A stretch of DNA of 25,469 nucleotides, from positions 1-25,469 of the forward strand of contig JBBRND010000047.1 in the NCBI GenBank assembly GCA_038230515.1, in the 5' to 3' direction. The notes below the pieces were generated by a model. That model worked only from the letters and a program-made list of their open reading frames with translations. It searched no databases and was not told the origin of the DNA. Made by a program: the position numbers and the translations under genes. This stretch comes from JAPLDB01 sp038230515 (GTDB lineage Bacteria > Bacteroidota > Bacteroidia > AKYH767-A > 2013-40CM-41-45). Positions 8,370-15,616 of the stretch are shown piece after piece. Each line of letters begins with the position of its first letter. Within the stretch, counting starts at the first letter, position 1.

Positions 8370-8755
8370 GCGAAAGAAAAAATATTTCCTCCGGATCAAA
8401 ATGGGAAGACCTAGTGAGCTATTCACGAGCTGTTCGTGTAGGCAACATTATTGAAGTTGCAGGGACGACTGCCAGCGATGGGGAAAATATTATCGGAATT
8501 GGAAATATGTATGAGCAATCAAAATTTGTTTTTCAAAAAATAGAAAGGTCGTTGAAGGATGTAGGTGCTTCGATGAATGATGTAGTTCGAACAAGAATGT
8601 TCGTAACTGATATTTTAAAATGGGAAGAAGCAGGTAAAGCACATGCGGAATTTTTCAGCACCATAAAACCCGTTGCAACAATGGTGGAAGTTTCAAAACT
8701 GATTCATCCTGATCTGCTCATTGAGATTGAGGTAACAGCTATTGTAAAAGATTAG
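8366..8755 (+). CDS. Rid-family (YjgF/YER057c/UK114) protein, non-RidA type
   Basis: The 129-residue protein is a clear Rid-family member: SRAVRVGNIIEVAGTTA (20-36), the mid-region RTRMFVTDI (75-83) and the C-terminal MVEVSKL..PDLLIEIEVTAIV. Archetypal RidA is a trimeric 2-aminoacrylate/imine deaminase that needs an arginine in the '(P)ARSTVEV' segment; here the same segment reads KPVATMVEV, so that arginine is replaced (A104 by my alignment). It therefore probably belongs to one of the other Rid subfamilies, whose activities are mostly unknown. It overlaps cinA by 4 nt. Confidence 0.88.
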   Translation: MSERKNISSGSKWEDLVSYSRAVRVGNIIEVAGTTASDGENIIGIGNMYEQSKFVFQKIERSLKDVGASMNDVVRTRMFVTDILKWEEAGKAHAEFFSTIKPVATMVEVSKLIHPDLLIEIEVTAIVKD

Positions 8756-8764
8756 GCCAAAATT

Positions 8765-8793
8765 TTGCAGTTAAATAATAAATGATACTTTTG
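8765..8793 (+). promoter_or_regulatory. Bacteroidota-type promoter of rpmB
   Basis: TTG (8765-8767, within TTTTG), an 18-nt spacer and TACTTTTG (8786-8793) followed by CGC match the -33/-7 consensus of Bacteroidota. It lies in the only sizeable gap before rpmB and would yield a leader of about 85 nt. This is the best promoter match in the window. Confidence 0.65.
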
Positions 8794-8884
8794 CGCTCCC
8801 AAAATTGGTTTTGACAGTAGATCAAAGAAGGTCGAAGAATTTCAGCCTCAGACTTCTAACCCAAAACTTTAAACTTTAGCAGCA

Positions 8885-9118
8885 ATGGCAAGAATATGTG
8901 ATTTAACCGGAAAACGCGCAATGACAGGACACCACGTTTCCTTTTCTAACAAGAAAACCAAGCGCAAATTCAACCCGAATCTTCAGACGAAGAAATTCTG
9001 GGTTCCTGAAATGAATGAGTGGATTACGCTGAAAGTTTCCACTTCGGCTCTGCGTACCATTAACCGTCATGGCATCAGTTTAGTAATTGACAAGGCAATT
9101 AAAAAAGGAAAAGTATAA
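8885..9118 (+). CDS. rpmB: 50S ribosomal protein L28
   Basis: A 77-residue protein with the L28 pattern: MARICDLTGKRAMTGHHVSF at the start, NKKTKRKFNPNLQTKKFW, then the C-terminal LKVSTSALRTINRHGI. It is part of the large ribosomal subunit. It has its own promoter (8765-8793) and is followed 19 nt later by a strong terminator, so it is monocistronic here. In many Bacteroidota rpmB is followed by rpmG and a DUF4295 gene; neither is in the window. Confidence 0.97.
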   Translation: MARICDLTGKRAMTGHHVSFSNKKTKRKFNPNLQTKKFWVPEMNEWITLKVSTSALRTINRHGISLVIDKAIKKGKV

Positions 9119-9137
9119 CTCAAATATTTTCTAAAAT

Positions 9138-9170
9138 AAAAAGCCGGATTCCATAAGAGTCCGGCTTTTT
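9138..9170. terminator. Bidirectional rho-independent terminator between rpmB and the cas6-like gene
   Basis: An 11-bp perfect stem AAAAAGCCGGA (9138-9148) / TCCGGCTTTTT (9160-9170) with an 11-nt loop. The stem has a GC core and T-runs follow on both strands, so it can end transcription of rpmB (plus) and of the convergent cas6-like gene (minus, stop at 9189). Confidence 0.88.
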
Positions 9171-9188
9171 ATTTTTCGAAGATTCTCT

Positions 9189-9956
9189 TTACGGAACCAG
9201 TGGCTCACTTGCCGGTGGCGCTTCAGGCACAACATCCAGCATACCAAAACCCTGATAGGTAAATAATCCCATACCTGTCTGCCAGATAAACTTATGTACT
9301 TCCGGATGCGCGTGAAGCGAAAAAGGAAGTAGGTAACCGTAAATAGTCTCGTTGTCGTTGTTCTTGTAAATGCGCGCAAACTTTTTCTGCGACTCAATTA
9401 CTTTCTGCATGTAAATAGCATCGGGCGTAAGTTCAAACTCTGCGTATTCGTTTAATTGCGCTTCTGAATAGCCCGCCTTCTCCATGCGGTCTAGAATAGA
9501 GTTGAAAAGAAAATCAGAAAATTCCTGTGACGATGGATCAACCGGAGGGGGGGGAGTCATATTGTTGTCAAAAGCAAGATCAGGAATTACGGGAGAGATA
9601 CAAACGTATTTCATTACTGTTTGAAAATCGGGCTCACTGATGACCTGATATGACTTCGGAACAAGCGTAAGCTTTGCAAAGCTCACCAACCTCCGGTCGA
9701 AAATCTTTTTGATCCACTGTTTCATAAATTCTTCTTCAGGCGCTGATATTACCAGCGAAACTTTTGAAGAAAGAAAACGGATTTGTCCGTTCAGCACTTT
9801 CGATGTTCCTTTCAGAGAAGAGAACGTATAAAGTTTTGATTGCACTGGCATCTCTGCAATTACTTCATCCATAAAAGCGGAAATAATACGTTGATGATGC
9901 AGCGGAACCATGCCGTTGCTGCCATGTACTTTTAAAAAAGAAATTTTAAATCGCAT
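9189..9956 (-). CDS. Stand-alone Cas6-like protein (CRISPR RNA endoribonuclease family)
   Basis: A 255-residue protein that I recognise as Cas6-like. Family features: MRFKISFL start with PLHHQRIISAFM (18-29), KLYTFSSLKG (41-50), GQIRFLSSKVSLVISAPEEE (57-76; ends of the first ferredoxin-like fold), KYVCISPVI (116-124), and a C-terminal half ending in YGYLLPFSLHAHPEVHKFIW and the glycine-rich loop TGMGLFTYQGFGML (227-240). Cas6 enzymes cut CRISPR repeat RNA, but here there is no cas operon and no array in the window. The segment that usually holds the catalytic histidine ('LH..G' before the LFTFS strand) appears to be missing; only H20/H21 remain near it. So it may be a degenerate or repurposed Cas6, or serve arrays elsewhere. 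A G8 run (9547-9554) encodes part of a PPPP stretch. The start is the only ATG near the family's N-terminus. Confidence 0.75.
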   Translation of the reverse strand: MRFKISFLKVHGSNGMVPLHHQRIISAFMDEVIAEMPVQSKLYTFSSLKGTSKVLNGQIRFLSSKVSLVISAPEEEFMKQWIKKIFDRRLVSFAKLTLVPKSYQVISEPDFQTVMKYVCISPVIPDLAFDNNMTPPPPVDPSSQEFSDFLFNSILDRMEKAGYSEAQLNEYAEFELTPDAIYMQKVIESQKKFARIYKNNDNETIYGYLLPFSLHAHPEVHKFIWQTGMGLFTYQGFGMLDVVPEAPPASEPLVP

Positions 9957-10026
9957 AGGAAAGATTTCTGTTTAGAAAAAAGGTTTGGGAGAAAATTAAA
10001 ATTCTGAATAAATTTATTGAGAGTAG

Positions 10027-10057
10027 TTGCGCTTGTGTACCGATAAAAATATTTTTG
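10027..10057 (+). promoter_or_regulatory. Candidate promoter for the PKD T9SS protein gene
   Basis: TTG (10027-10029), a 20-nt spacer and TATTTTTG (10050-10057) fit the Bacteroidota promoter pattern. It would leave a leader of about 125 nt before the ATG at 10188. The AT-rich setting lowers specificity. Confidence 0.45.
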
Positions 10058-10187
10058 TGCCTGTTCTGATGCTGGAGTTGTTTCCTCAATACCGCGATTG
10101 AAAAGACCGGACGTTCAGAAAATCATGGCAAGTATAAAGTATTTTTTTTTATCGCGTTCATTGAAGAATAAAATTTATTTTTATACC

Positions 10188-11948
10188 ATGAAAAAAACCT
10201 ACATCATCATTCTCTTCCTGCTTCTTCAGCAAACAATTGCTGGGTTCGCACAGTGTTCTATTGATTCCGCGCAAACTGTTGCCGGTGTGTATCCGAGCGT
10301 GTTGCCCGATGCCACTGCCGGGCAGCCTTACTCCACTGACATTACGTTTGTGATGCTGCTCGACACTCTTGGACTGCCCATTACCAATTATCACATCACT
10401 AATGTAACCGGACTTCCTATCGGGCTCAACTGGCAGTGCAATAATTATTCCAACGGATGTAATTACGATCCTACCGTAAACCTTTATGGCTGCGCCAATG
10501 TAAGCGGTACCCCACTCATTCCGGGAAGTTATGTGGCTCATGTAACTGCCATCGCATCTGTTTCTGTTGTAGGCGATCAGACAATTGACTACCCGCTTCC
10601 GATTACGGTTCTGCCCGCACAATCAAACAATCCGGGTTTCTCCATGAACAACAGCTCGGGCTGCGATCCGCTCACGGTTTCTTTTGCGAATAATGATCCC
10701 GGACAACTTTCCTACAATTGGGATTTCGGTGATGGCATTCAAAGCAATCTTGAAAATCCGGTTCCTCACACCTACACAACTCCGGGAGATTACATCATTA
10801 CTCAAACTGTGATGCCGAACATACAGCCGGATTATTATCTCACAAGCGTTACGGTAAATAGTATTCCTGATAATTACGGTGCTCCATTTGATGATCCTGA
10901 TATGTATATTCTTCTGGCTGACACTAACGGCACCATTGTTTATGATTCGCATCCTTCTATTAGCAATACCTATCCTCCCTATACATGGGCGCTTCCGAAT
11001 ATTTATCTGCACAATGAAAATTATTCTATTCATGTGTGGGATGAAGACGGTGGATTGTTTGGTGCAGATGACGATTTGGGTGTCATCACTTTTGCGGGAC
11101 ACAGCGCAAGCGGAAATGCAACTGCAACTGTGGGTGGGGCAACGGGAACTTTAAATCTTGACTATGTAATTTTTCAAACTCCGGTTAATCCGATTGTAAC
11201 AACTGATACTGTGCATGTCTATCCTTCACAGCCGATACCGACTATTACCACAACTGGCAATCTCAATTTCTGCGATGGTGATTCTTTGGTGCTTACTTCA
11301 AGCGACTCGATCGGAAACCAATGGAATGCTGACGGCATTGCACTGGCGAGTGATACAAATCAAACGTATGTCATCACTCAAACCGGATTTTATTCCCTCA
11401 CTGTTACCAACAGTTACGGTTGTTCGGCTACCGCTTTTATGACGGACACCGTTCATGTTTACCCGAATCCACCGCACCCAACAATTTTTATTGCCGGTGA
11501 TACCTTAAAATGTTTGCTCACGGGCTACAATTATCAATGGCTGTTTAACGATTCTGCCATTGCAGGAGAAACAAACTTCTATACCGTTCCAGCCACTACC
11601 GGAAATTATTCTATCGTCATCAGCACCAACGAGGGTTGCTCCGATACTTCGCAGGTTTTATTTTATACAGTTACTGGAATAAATGCTGCACAAGACTTTT
11701 CTGATGTTCTTATCTATCCTAATCCTGCAAACAAAACATTGCACGTGGAATGTGAGCAGAAGAACAATGTTGCCGGTTTGCTGACACTAAAAGATGTAAC
11801 GGGCAAAACGGTTTTTGTAAAAGAACTTTCTGCAACCACGCATCGTCTGCATGAAACGCTTGATGTTTCTGCGCTAGTGAAAGGAATTTATTTTCTTGAA
11901 CTGAATGTGAATGGGATGATGGTGATGAGGAAGATTGCGGTGAACTGA
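10188..11948 (+). CDS. Secreted multidomain protein with PKD and T9SS type A sorting domain
   Basis: I start at 10188 because it opens a typical signal peptide (MKKTYIIILFLLLQQTIAGFAQ, cleaved near residue 22); an upstream in-frame ATG at 10098 adds 30 residues of no signal character. The 586-residue protein then shows: a putative-Ig type domain (about 38-142; GLPIGLNW ... VSGTPLIPGSY), a PKD domain (about 150-210; YNWDFGDG ... PHTYTTPGDYI), a C2-like segment (about 230-330) with acidic WDEDG and ADDDLG loops, two Ig-like repeats (about 350-425 and 430-495), and a C-terminal sorting domain (about 505-586; IYPNPANKTLHV ... LVKGIYFLEL). It should be exported by Sec and then by T9SS to the surface or medium. 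Its binding target is unknown. Confidence 0.88.
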   Translation: MKKTYIIILFLLLQQTIAGFAQCSIDSAQTVAGVYPSVLPDATAGQPYSTDITFVMLLDTLGLPITNYHITNVTGLPIGLNWQCNNYSNGCNYDPTVNLYGCANVSGTPLIPGSYVAHVTAIASVSVVGDQTIDYPLPITVLPAQSNNPGFSMNNSSGCDPLTVSFANNDPGQLSYNWDFGDGIQSNLENPVPHTYTTPGDYIITQTVMPNIQPDYYLTSVTVNSIPDNYGAPFDDPDMYILLADTNGTIVYDSHPSISNTYPPYTWALPNIYLHNENYSIHVWDEDGGLFGADDDLGVITFAGHSASGNATATVGGATGTLNLDYVIFQTPVNPIVTTDTVHVYPSQPIPTITTTGNLNFCDGDSLVLTSSDSIGNQWNADGIALASDTNQTYVITQTGFYSLTVTNSYGCSATAFMTDTVHVYPNPPHPTIFIAGDTLKCLLTGYNYQWLFNDSAIAGETNFYTVPATTGNYSIVISTNEGCSDTSQVLFYTVTGINAAQDFSDVLIYPNPANKTLHVECEQKNNVAGLLTLKDVTGKTVFVKELSATTHRLHETLDVSALVKGIYFLELNVNGMMVMRKIAVN

Positions 11949-12075
11949 AAAGTGTAAGATTGACCCTACGCTTGGATAACTTGAATTGGTAGGTGAGCAG
12001 CGCACGAAGCTAACGCACAACACCTGAAATCTATAATACTACCAAATGATTCAAAAATATTTTTCCCTTACTCAA

Positions 12076-12221
12076 ATAGTTTATTGAATGGCTGAAAGGA
12101 TTATTCAACCATTCAAAGAGTTTACTGGATGACTGAAACAAATCTTTCCGTCACAGAAAGAGTTCATAGAATGAGAAAAAGAAATGTTTCTGTCACTGAA
12201 AAAGATCTTTCTGTCGCAGAA
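12076..12221. repeat. Degenerate 42-nt tandem repeat field in a 436-nt gene-poor gap
   Basis: The gap 11949-12384 has no convincing gene. Within it I see three units of 41-42 nt (12076-12116, 12117-12158, 12159-12200) and a half unit (12201-12221). A 21-nt sub-period is visible, with the core 'atctttcTGTCrCaGAA' (for example at 12140-12158 and 12201-12221). Both periods are multiples of three, and one plus-strand frame stays open from an ATG at 12129 to a TAA at 12303-12305 (58 codons, with NLSVTE, NVSVTE and DLSVAE repeats). I do not call this a gene. A weak AT-rich hairpin (CTTTTAGT/ACTAAAAG, 12279-12298) follows. Confidence 0.55.
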
Positions 12222-12384
12222 ATATTCATTTTGGGGATCAAAAACAACGATTCGCTCAATTTTGGGGTTATTTTAGGTCTTTTAGTTTTTACTAAAAGGT
12301 GCTAAACAGACAAAAAAATCCCCCTCCTTATCCTCTGCCAAAGCAAAAGATAATTGAAGAGAGAATCTAAGTTCTTCTCGTATT

Positions 12385-13896
12385 TTATTTCTTAATGAAC
12401 TTCTGCTCGAGGGTTTGTTTATCAGTAAGTATTCTTACAAAATAAATTCCTGCAGGAAGATCATTAACGGAAATTGTTTTGCCGAAAGAAGGTGTATTAT
12501 TTATTAAATAACTTCTAACGGTTTGCCCGAGTGCATTTTTAATTTCTAATTTTAATGAAGCAGTACTCTTCCCTGAATAATTTACTGAAACAAAATCGGA
12601 AACCGGATTTGGTGAAAGTTGCAAATTCTCTGATGCTGCATCTATGTCTGTTACATTTACTCCGCAATTCAAAATATGAATAACGATATGAGTAACGGTT
12701 GTTTGTGCGGGAACGCCATCATCAGTAGCATAAATATTGAGGAGATGATAACCGTAATTGCCGGGTTGCGCAATTATCTGAATGTTTATGCCTGCAAGAT
12801 TGGCTGTTGAGTCGCTGAGAATAGTTACACCTTGAGTTCCCAGGGTATCAATGGTTATCGAGGTACTTTGATTGGGCTCAGGGGAAAGATACCCTGCGTT
12901 AATATAGCCAGTATCGCCCTCACATAACGTGAGCGTATCACACACATAATTGGCTACTGCTATAGGGGGAGTATTGTCTGAGTTGCAAACATTGAAATTA
13001 AATGATTGGTTGCTTAAGGAATAGATGCCGTCAACAGCTCCATAGGGTCCATCCCATGAACTTGTTGCTGTATCATAAAGCCCGATTTGAAAATAATCAA
13101 TTCCGTTACCCTGATTAACTCCACATGTAGCTGGAGTTCCTCCAAAACCATCTACACCTCCTGAAGCATCACCTGTTGTCCAGTTCATATCCTTATAACA
13201 GAAAGAAACATTTTGGCCAGGAGGAAGGATTGGATCAGTACCGTCAGTAATTATCAACTGATAGGTATTGAATAAACTATTATGGGGATTGGGATTGGTT
13301 GTGTCTGACCAGAAATAATCTACCGCATCCCACTGGACAATGAGATGGGTACTGGTGAGCTTGTAATATTCAATTCCGCTGTTTGGACCACGGGTATCTA
13401 CATCGCTCCAAAGCGGAGCAATCATGCTGAAAGAAGCGGTAGGGAAAGATGATGCGCTAAACGTTGCCCATGCGGAACCAATGGAAAGGTTTCCATTGTT
13501 ATTAATGAATACAGAATCTACACTTGCTCCATAAAAACAAAAGAGAAATGGCAAGTGCAAACAATCTGACCAATCGTCATTGCGATACTCTGGAGCTACG
13601 CCCGGACCACCGCTTCCACCAGTGCAATCAAATGGAACTATTGACCATGAAGTGTCGCGGTCCTTCCAACAATTGCAAAGTTCGCCTGCCGAATGTGGGT
13701 TGGCTGGCGTAATTCGAGCAGCAGATGGATGTTCAGCTATGAGATGTTCTTTGCCCGTAAGTTTTCCTTCGACTTTCTGTTGATTAAGTTGCGCCTGTTT
13801 CTCTTTGGAAAATTTTTCCTGTGCAAAAGAAGATGACGAAATCACAAGAGCAGTTGAAATGCCGAGAATTGTAATAAGTTTAGTAAAGTTAGCCAT
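12385..13896 (-). CDS. NIDO-domain secreted protein with T9SS type A sorting domain (paralogue 1)
   Basis: A 503-residue precursor. Signal peptide about 1-26 (ends SSSFAQ); a Cys-containing region (C74, C76, C91, C112, C120) with the motif ELCNCW; a nidogen-like NIDO domain at about 120-275 (VFINNNGNLSIG, MIAPLWSDVDTRG, HLIVQWDAVDYF, NTYQLIITDGTDPI, NQGNGIDYFQIG); a beta-rich linker (about 310-412) with paired cysteines; and a C-terminal sorting domain (about 427-503; LSPNPVSDFVSVNYS ... DLPAGIYFVRI ... QKFIKK). NIDO domains occur in extracellular adhesive proteins, so adhesion is plausible but unproven. It lies 110 nt downstream of its close paralogue (14007-15515) on the same strand. Confidence 0.86.
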   Translation of the reverse strand: MANFTKLITILGISTALVISSSSFAQEKFSKEKQAQLNQQKVEGKLTGKEHLIAEHPSAARITPANPHSAGELCNCWKDRDTSWSIVPFDCTGGSGGPGVAPEYRNDDWSDCLHLPFLFCFYGASVDSVFINNNGNLSIGSAWATFSASSFPTASFSMIAPLWSDVDTRGPNSGIEYYKLTSTHLIVQWDAVDYFWSDTTNPNPHNSLFNTYQLIITDGTDPILPPGQNVSFCYKDMNWTTGDASGGVDGFGGTPATCGVNQGNGIDYFQIGLYDTATSSWDGPYGAVDGIYSLSNQSFNFNVCNSDNTPPIAVANYVCDTLTLCEGDTGYINAGYLSPEPNQSTSITIDTLGTQGVTILSDSTANLAGINIQIIAQPGNYGYHLLNIYATDDGVPAQTTVTHIVIHILNCGVNVTDIDAASENLQLSPNPVSDFVSVNYSGKSTASLKLEIKNALGQTVRSYLINNTPSFGKTISVNDLPAGIYFVRILTDKQTLEQKFIKK

Positions 13897-14006
13897 TTGA
13901 ATTAGATATTTAAGTGAATATTTTTTACAAAGTAAATCAAATTTTATTTTGGGAGAACTTTTGTTCTGACTTTACGAGAGAAGAAAATTTTACGTTCTCC
14001 TGTACT

Positions 14007-15515
14007 TTATTTTTTAATGAACCGTTGCTCCATCGTTTCTTTTTCAGTAAATACTCTTACAAAATAAATGCCTGCAGGAAGATCATCAACTGAAATTGTT
14101 TTGCTGAATGAAGATGTATTATTTATTGAGAAACTTCTTACTGTTTGGCCGAGTGCGTTTTTTATTTCTAATGAGATTGGTGCTACATTCTTCGATGAAT
14201 AGTTTACAGACACAAAATCAGAAACAGGATTTGGAGAAAGTTGCAGACTGTGTTGCGCGTCAACCATATCGTTAACATCAACACCGCAATTTATAATACT
14301 TACAATGATGTAAGATGTCGTTGTTGCAGGAGGTACTCCGTTATCGGTGGCGATAATAACAACTGTGTGATACCCTAAATTTCCAGGCTGTGCAATAATC
14401 TGCATTCTAATGCCCGCCAGGTTCGCAGCAGAATCATTCAGAATAGTGACACCATGTGTGCCTACCGTATCTACAGTAAGCGTAGTGATTTGAGAAACTT
14501 CCGGAGAAAGATAACCTGCGGTAATGTATCCGGTATCACCCTCGCATAGCACCAGTGTATCACACACATAATTTGCTACCGCTATCGGTGGAGTATTTGT
14601 TGCACTACAAACGTTAAAATTGAAGGATTGATTGCTTAGTGAATAAATGCCATCGTTGTTTCCATAAGGTCCATCCCATGAAGTGCCTGGAGCATCATAA
14701 AGGCCGATCTGAAAATAATCTGTTCCGTTTCCCTGATTCACGCCACAGGTAGCAGGTGTTCCGCCAAAACCATCAACACCACCAGAAGCATCGCCTGTTG
14801 TCCAGTTCATATCCTTGTAGCAGAAGGAAACATTTTGCCCCGTAGGAAGTATGGGATCGGTCCCGTCTGTCATGATCAGTTGATACGAATTGTACAAAGG
14901 CAAATGAGCTGTGTTAGACGTATCAGATTCAAAATAATCAACGGCATCCCATTGCACTATAAGATGTGAGTTGGTCAGTTTGTAATATTCAATGCCGCTG
15001 CTTGGCCCGCGGGTATCCACATCACTCCATAGCGGAGCAATCATACTGAATGTAGGGTCTGGAAATGAGTTAGCCGTGTAAACATTCACGGGCGTTCCAA
15101 TGGAAACATTTCCATTATTGTTGATAAAAACAGAATCTACGCTTGCACCGTAAAAGCAAAACGTAAACGGAAGATGAACACAGTCCGACCAGTCGTCATT
15201 CCTATAGTCAGGCGGCAAGCCGGGGCCACCATTTCCACCATCACAATCAAAAGGGACTACAGTCCAAGAGGTGTCGCGGGCAACCCAGCAATTACAAAGT
15301 TCCCCTTGTTGATGTGGAGCAGTAGGAGTAACTCTTGCAGTAGTAGGATGCGGACCCAAATGATGTTCAGTACTTTTAAGTTTTCCTTGTAAGGTCTGCT
15401 CATTTAATTGCGATTGCTTTTCTCTGGATTTTTTTTGCTGCGCAAAAGAAGAAGTCGAAAACGTTACGGCTGATGAGATGCTGATGACTGTAATTAGTCT
15501 AGTAAAGTTAACCAT
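14007..15515 (-). CDS. NIDO-domain secreted protein with T9SS type A sorting domain (paralogue 2)
   Basis: A 502-residue paralogue of the neighbouring gene, alignable end to end with almost no gaps. Signal peptide about 1-26 (TSSFAQ), the same ELCNCW and cysteine pattern, a NIDO domain and a sorting domain ending QRFIKK. Longest identical stretches are in the NIDO region, e.g. NVSFCYKDMNWTTGDASGG and TPATCGVNQGNG; N-terminal 70 residues, the loop after NNNGN and the linker are more diverged. The two genes also share an exact 14-nt sequence (caaagtaaatcaaa on the plus strand; 13928-13941 and 15550-15563) at a similar distance before their ATGs, so the duplication included the upstream region. 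Exported by T9SS; ligand unknown. Confidence 0.86.
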   Translation of the reverse strand: MVNFTRLITVISISSAVTFSTSSFAQQKKSREKQSQLNEQTLQGKLKSTEHHLGPHPTTARVTPTAPHQQGELCNCWVARDTSWTVVPFDCDGGNGGPGLPPDYRNDDWSDCVHLPFTFCFYGASVDSVFINNNGNVSIGTPVNVYTANSFPDPTFSMIAPLWSDVDTRGPSSGIEYYKLTNSHLIVQWDAVDYFESDTSNTAHLPLYNSYQLIMTDGTDPILPTGQNVSFCYKDMNWTTGDASGGVDGFGGTPATCGVNQGNGTDYFQIGLYDAPGTSWDGPYGNNDGIYSLSNQSFNFNVCSATNTPPIAVANYVCDTLVLCEGDTGYITAGYLSPEVSQITTLTVDTVGTHGVTILNDSAANLAGIRMQIIAQPGNLGYHTVVIIATDNGVPPATTTSYIIVSIINCGVDVNDMVDAQHSLQLSPNPVSDFVSVNYSSKNVAPISLEIKNALGQTVRSFSINNTSSFSKTISVDDLPAGIYFVRVFTEKETMEQRFIKK

Positions 15516-15601
15516 GGCGAATAAGATACCTAAGTGTTTAAAATTTTTTCAAAGTAAATCAAAATCTCTGAATCAGAAATGAGGAACTGAAAACTTCGGG
15601 C

Positions 15602-15609
15602 TACCTTCG
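15602..15609 (+). promoter_or_regulatory. Candidate -7 box directly before rimO
   Basis: TACCTTCG followed by CCC lies 7 nt before the rimO ATG (15617). It fits TAnnTTTG with one change (TTCG) and a GC-rich continuation like the other -7 boxes in this window. If transcription starts 5-7 nt after the box, the rimO mRNA would have almost no leader. No clear -33 TTG is visible. Confidence 0.35.
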
Positions 15610-15616
15610 CCCCTGA

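Noticed and set aside
8756..8884. A tRNA or riboswitch in the rpmB leader or other gaps
   Set aside because: I looked for cloverleaf signatures (GGTTCGA-type loops, CCA ends) and known aptamer cores in the gaps above 90 nt and found none that I could support.
10098..10187. The upstream ATG at 10098 as the start of the PKD T9SS protein
   Set aside because: It would put 30 charged or polar residues before a textbook signal peptide, blocking export; 10188 is a better start.
12076..12221. A CRISPR array near the cas6-like gene
   Set aside because: The units are degenerate and contiguous with no constant repeat and unique spacer alternation. I found no direct repeats of CRISPR type elsewhere in the window.
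12129..12305. A 58-codon plus-strand open frame as a real gene
   Set aside because: It consists mostly of degenerate repeats and ends in a low-complexity AT-rich stretch; no ribosome-binding or family evidence. Kept only as part of the repeat-field finding.
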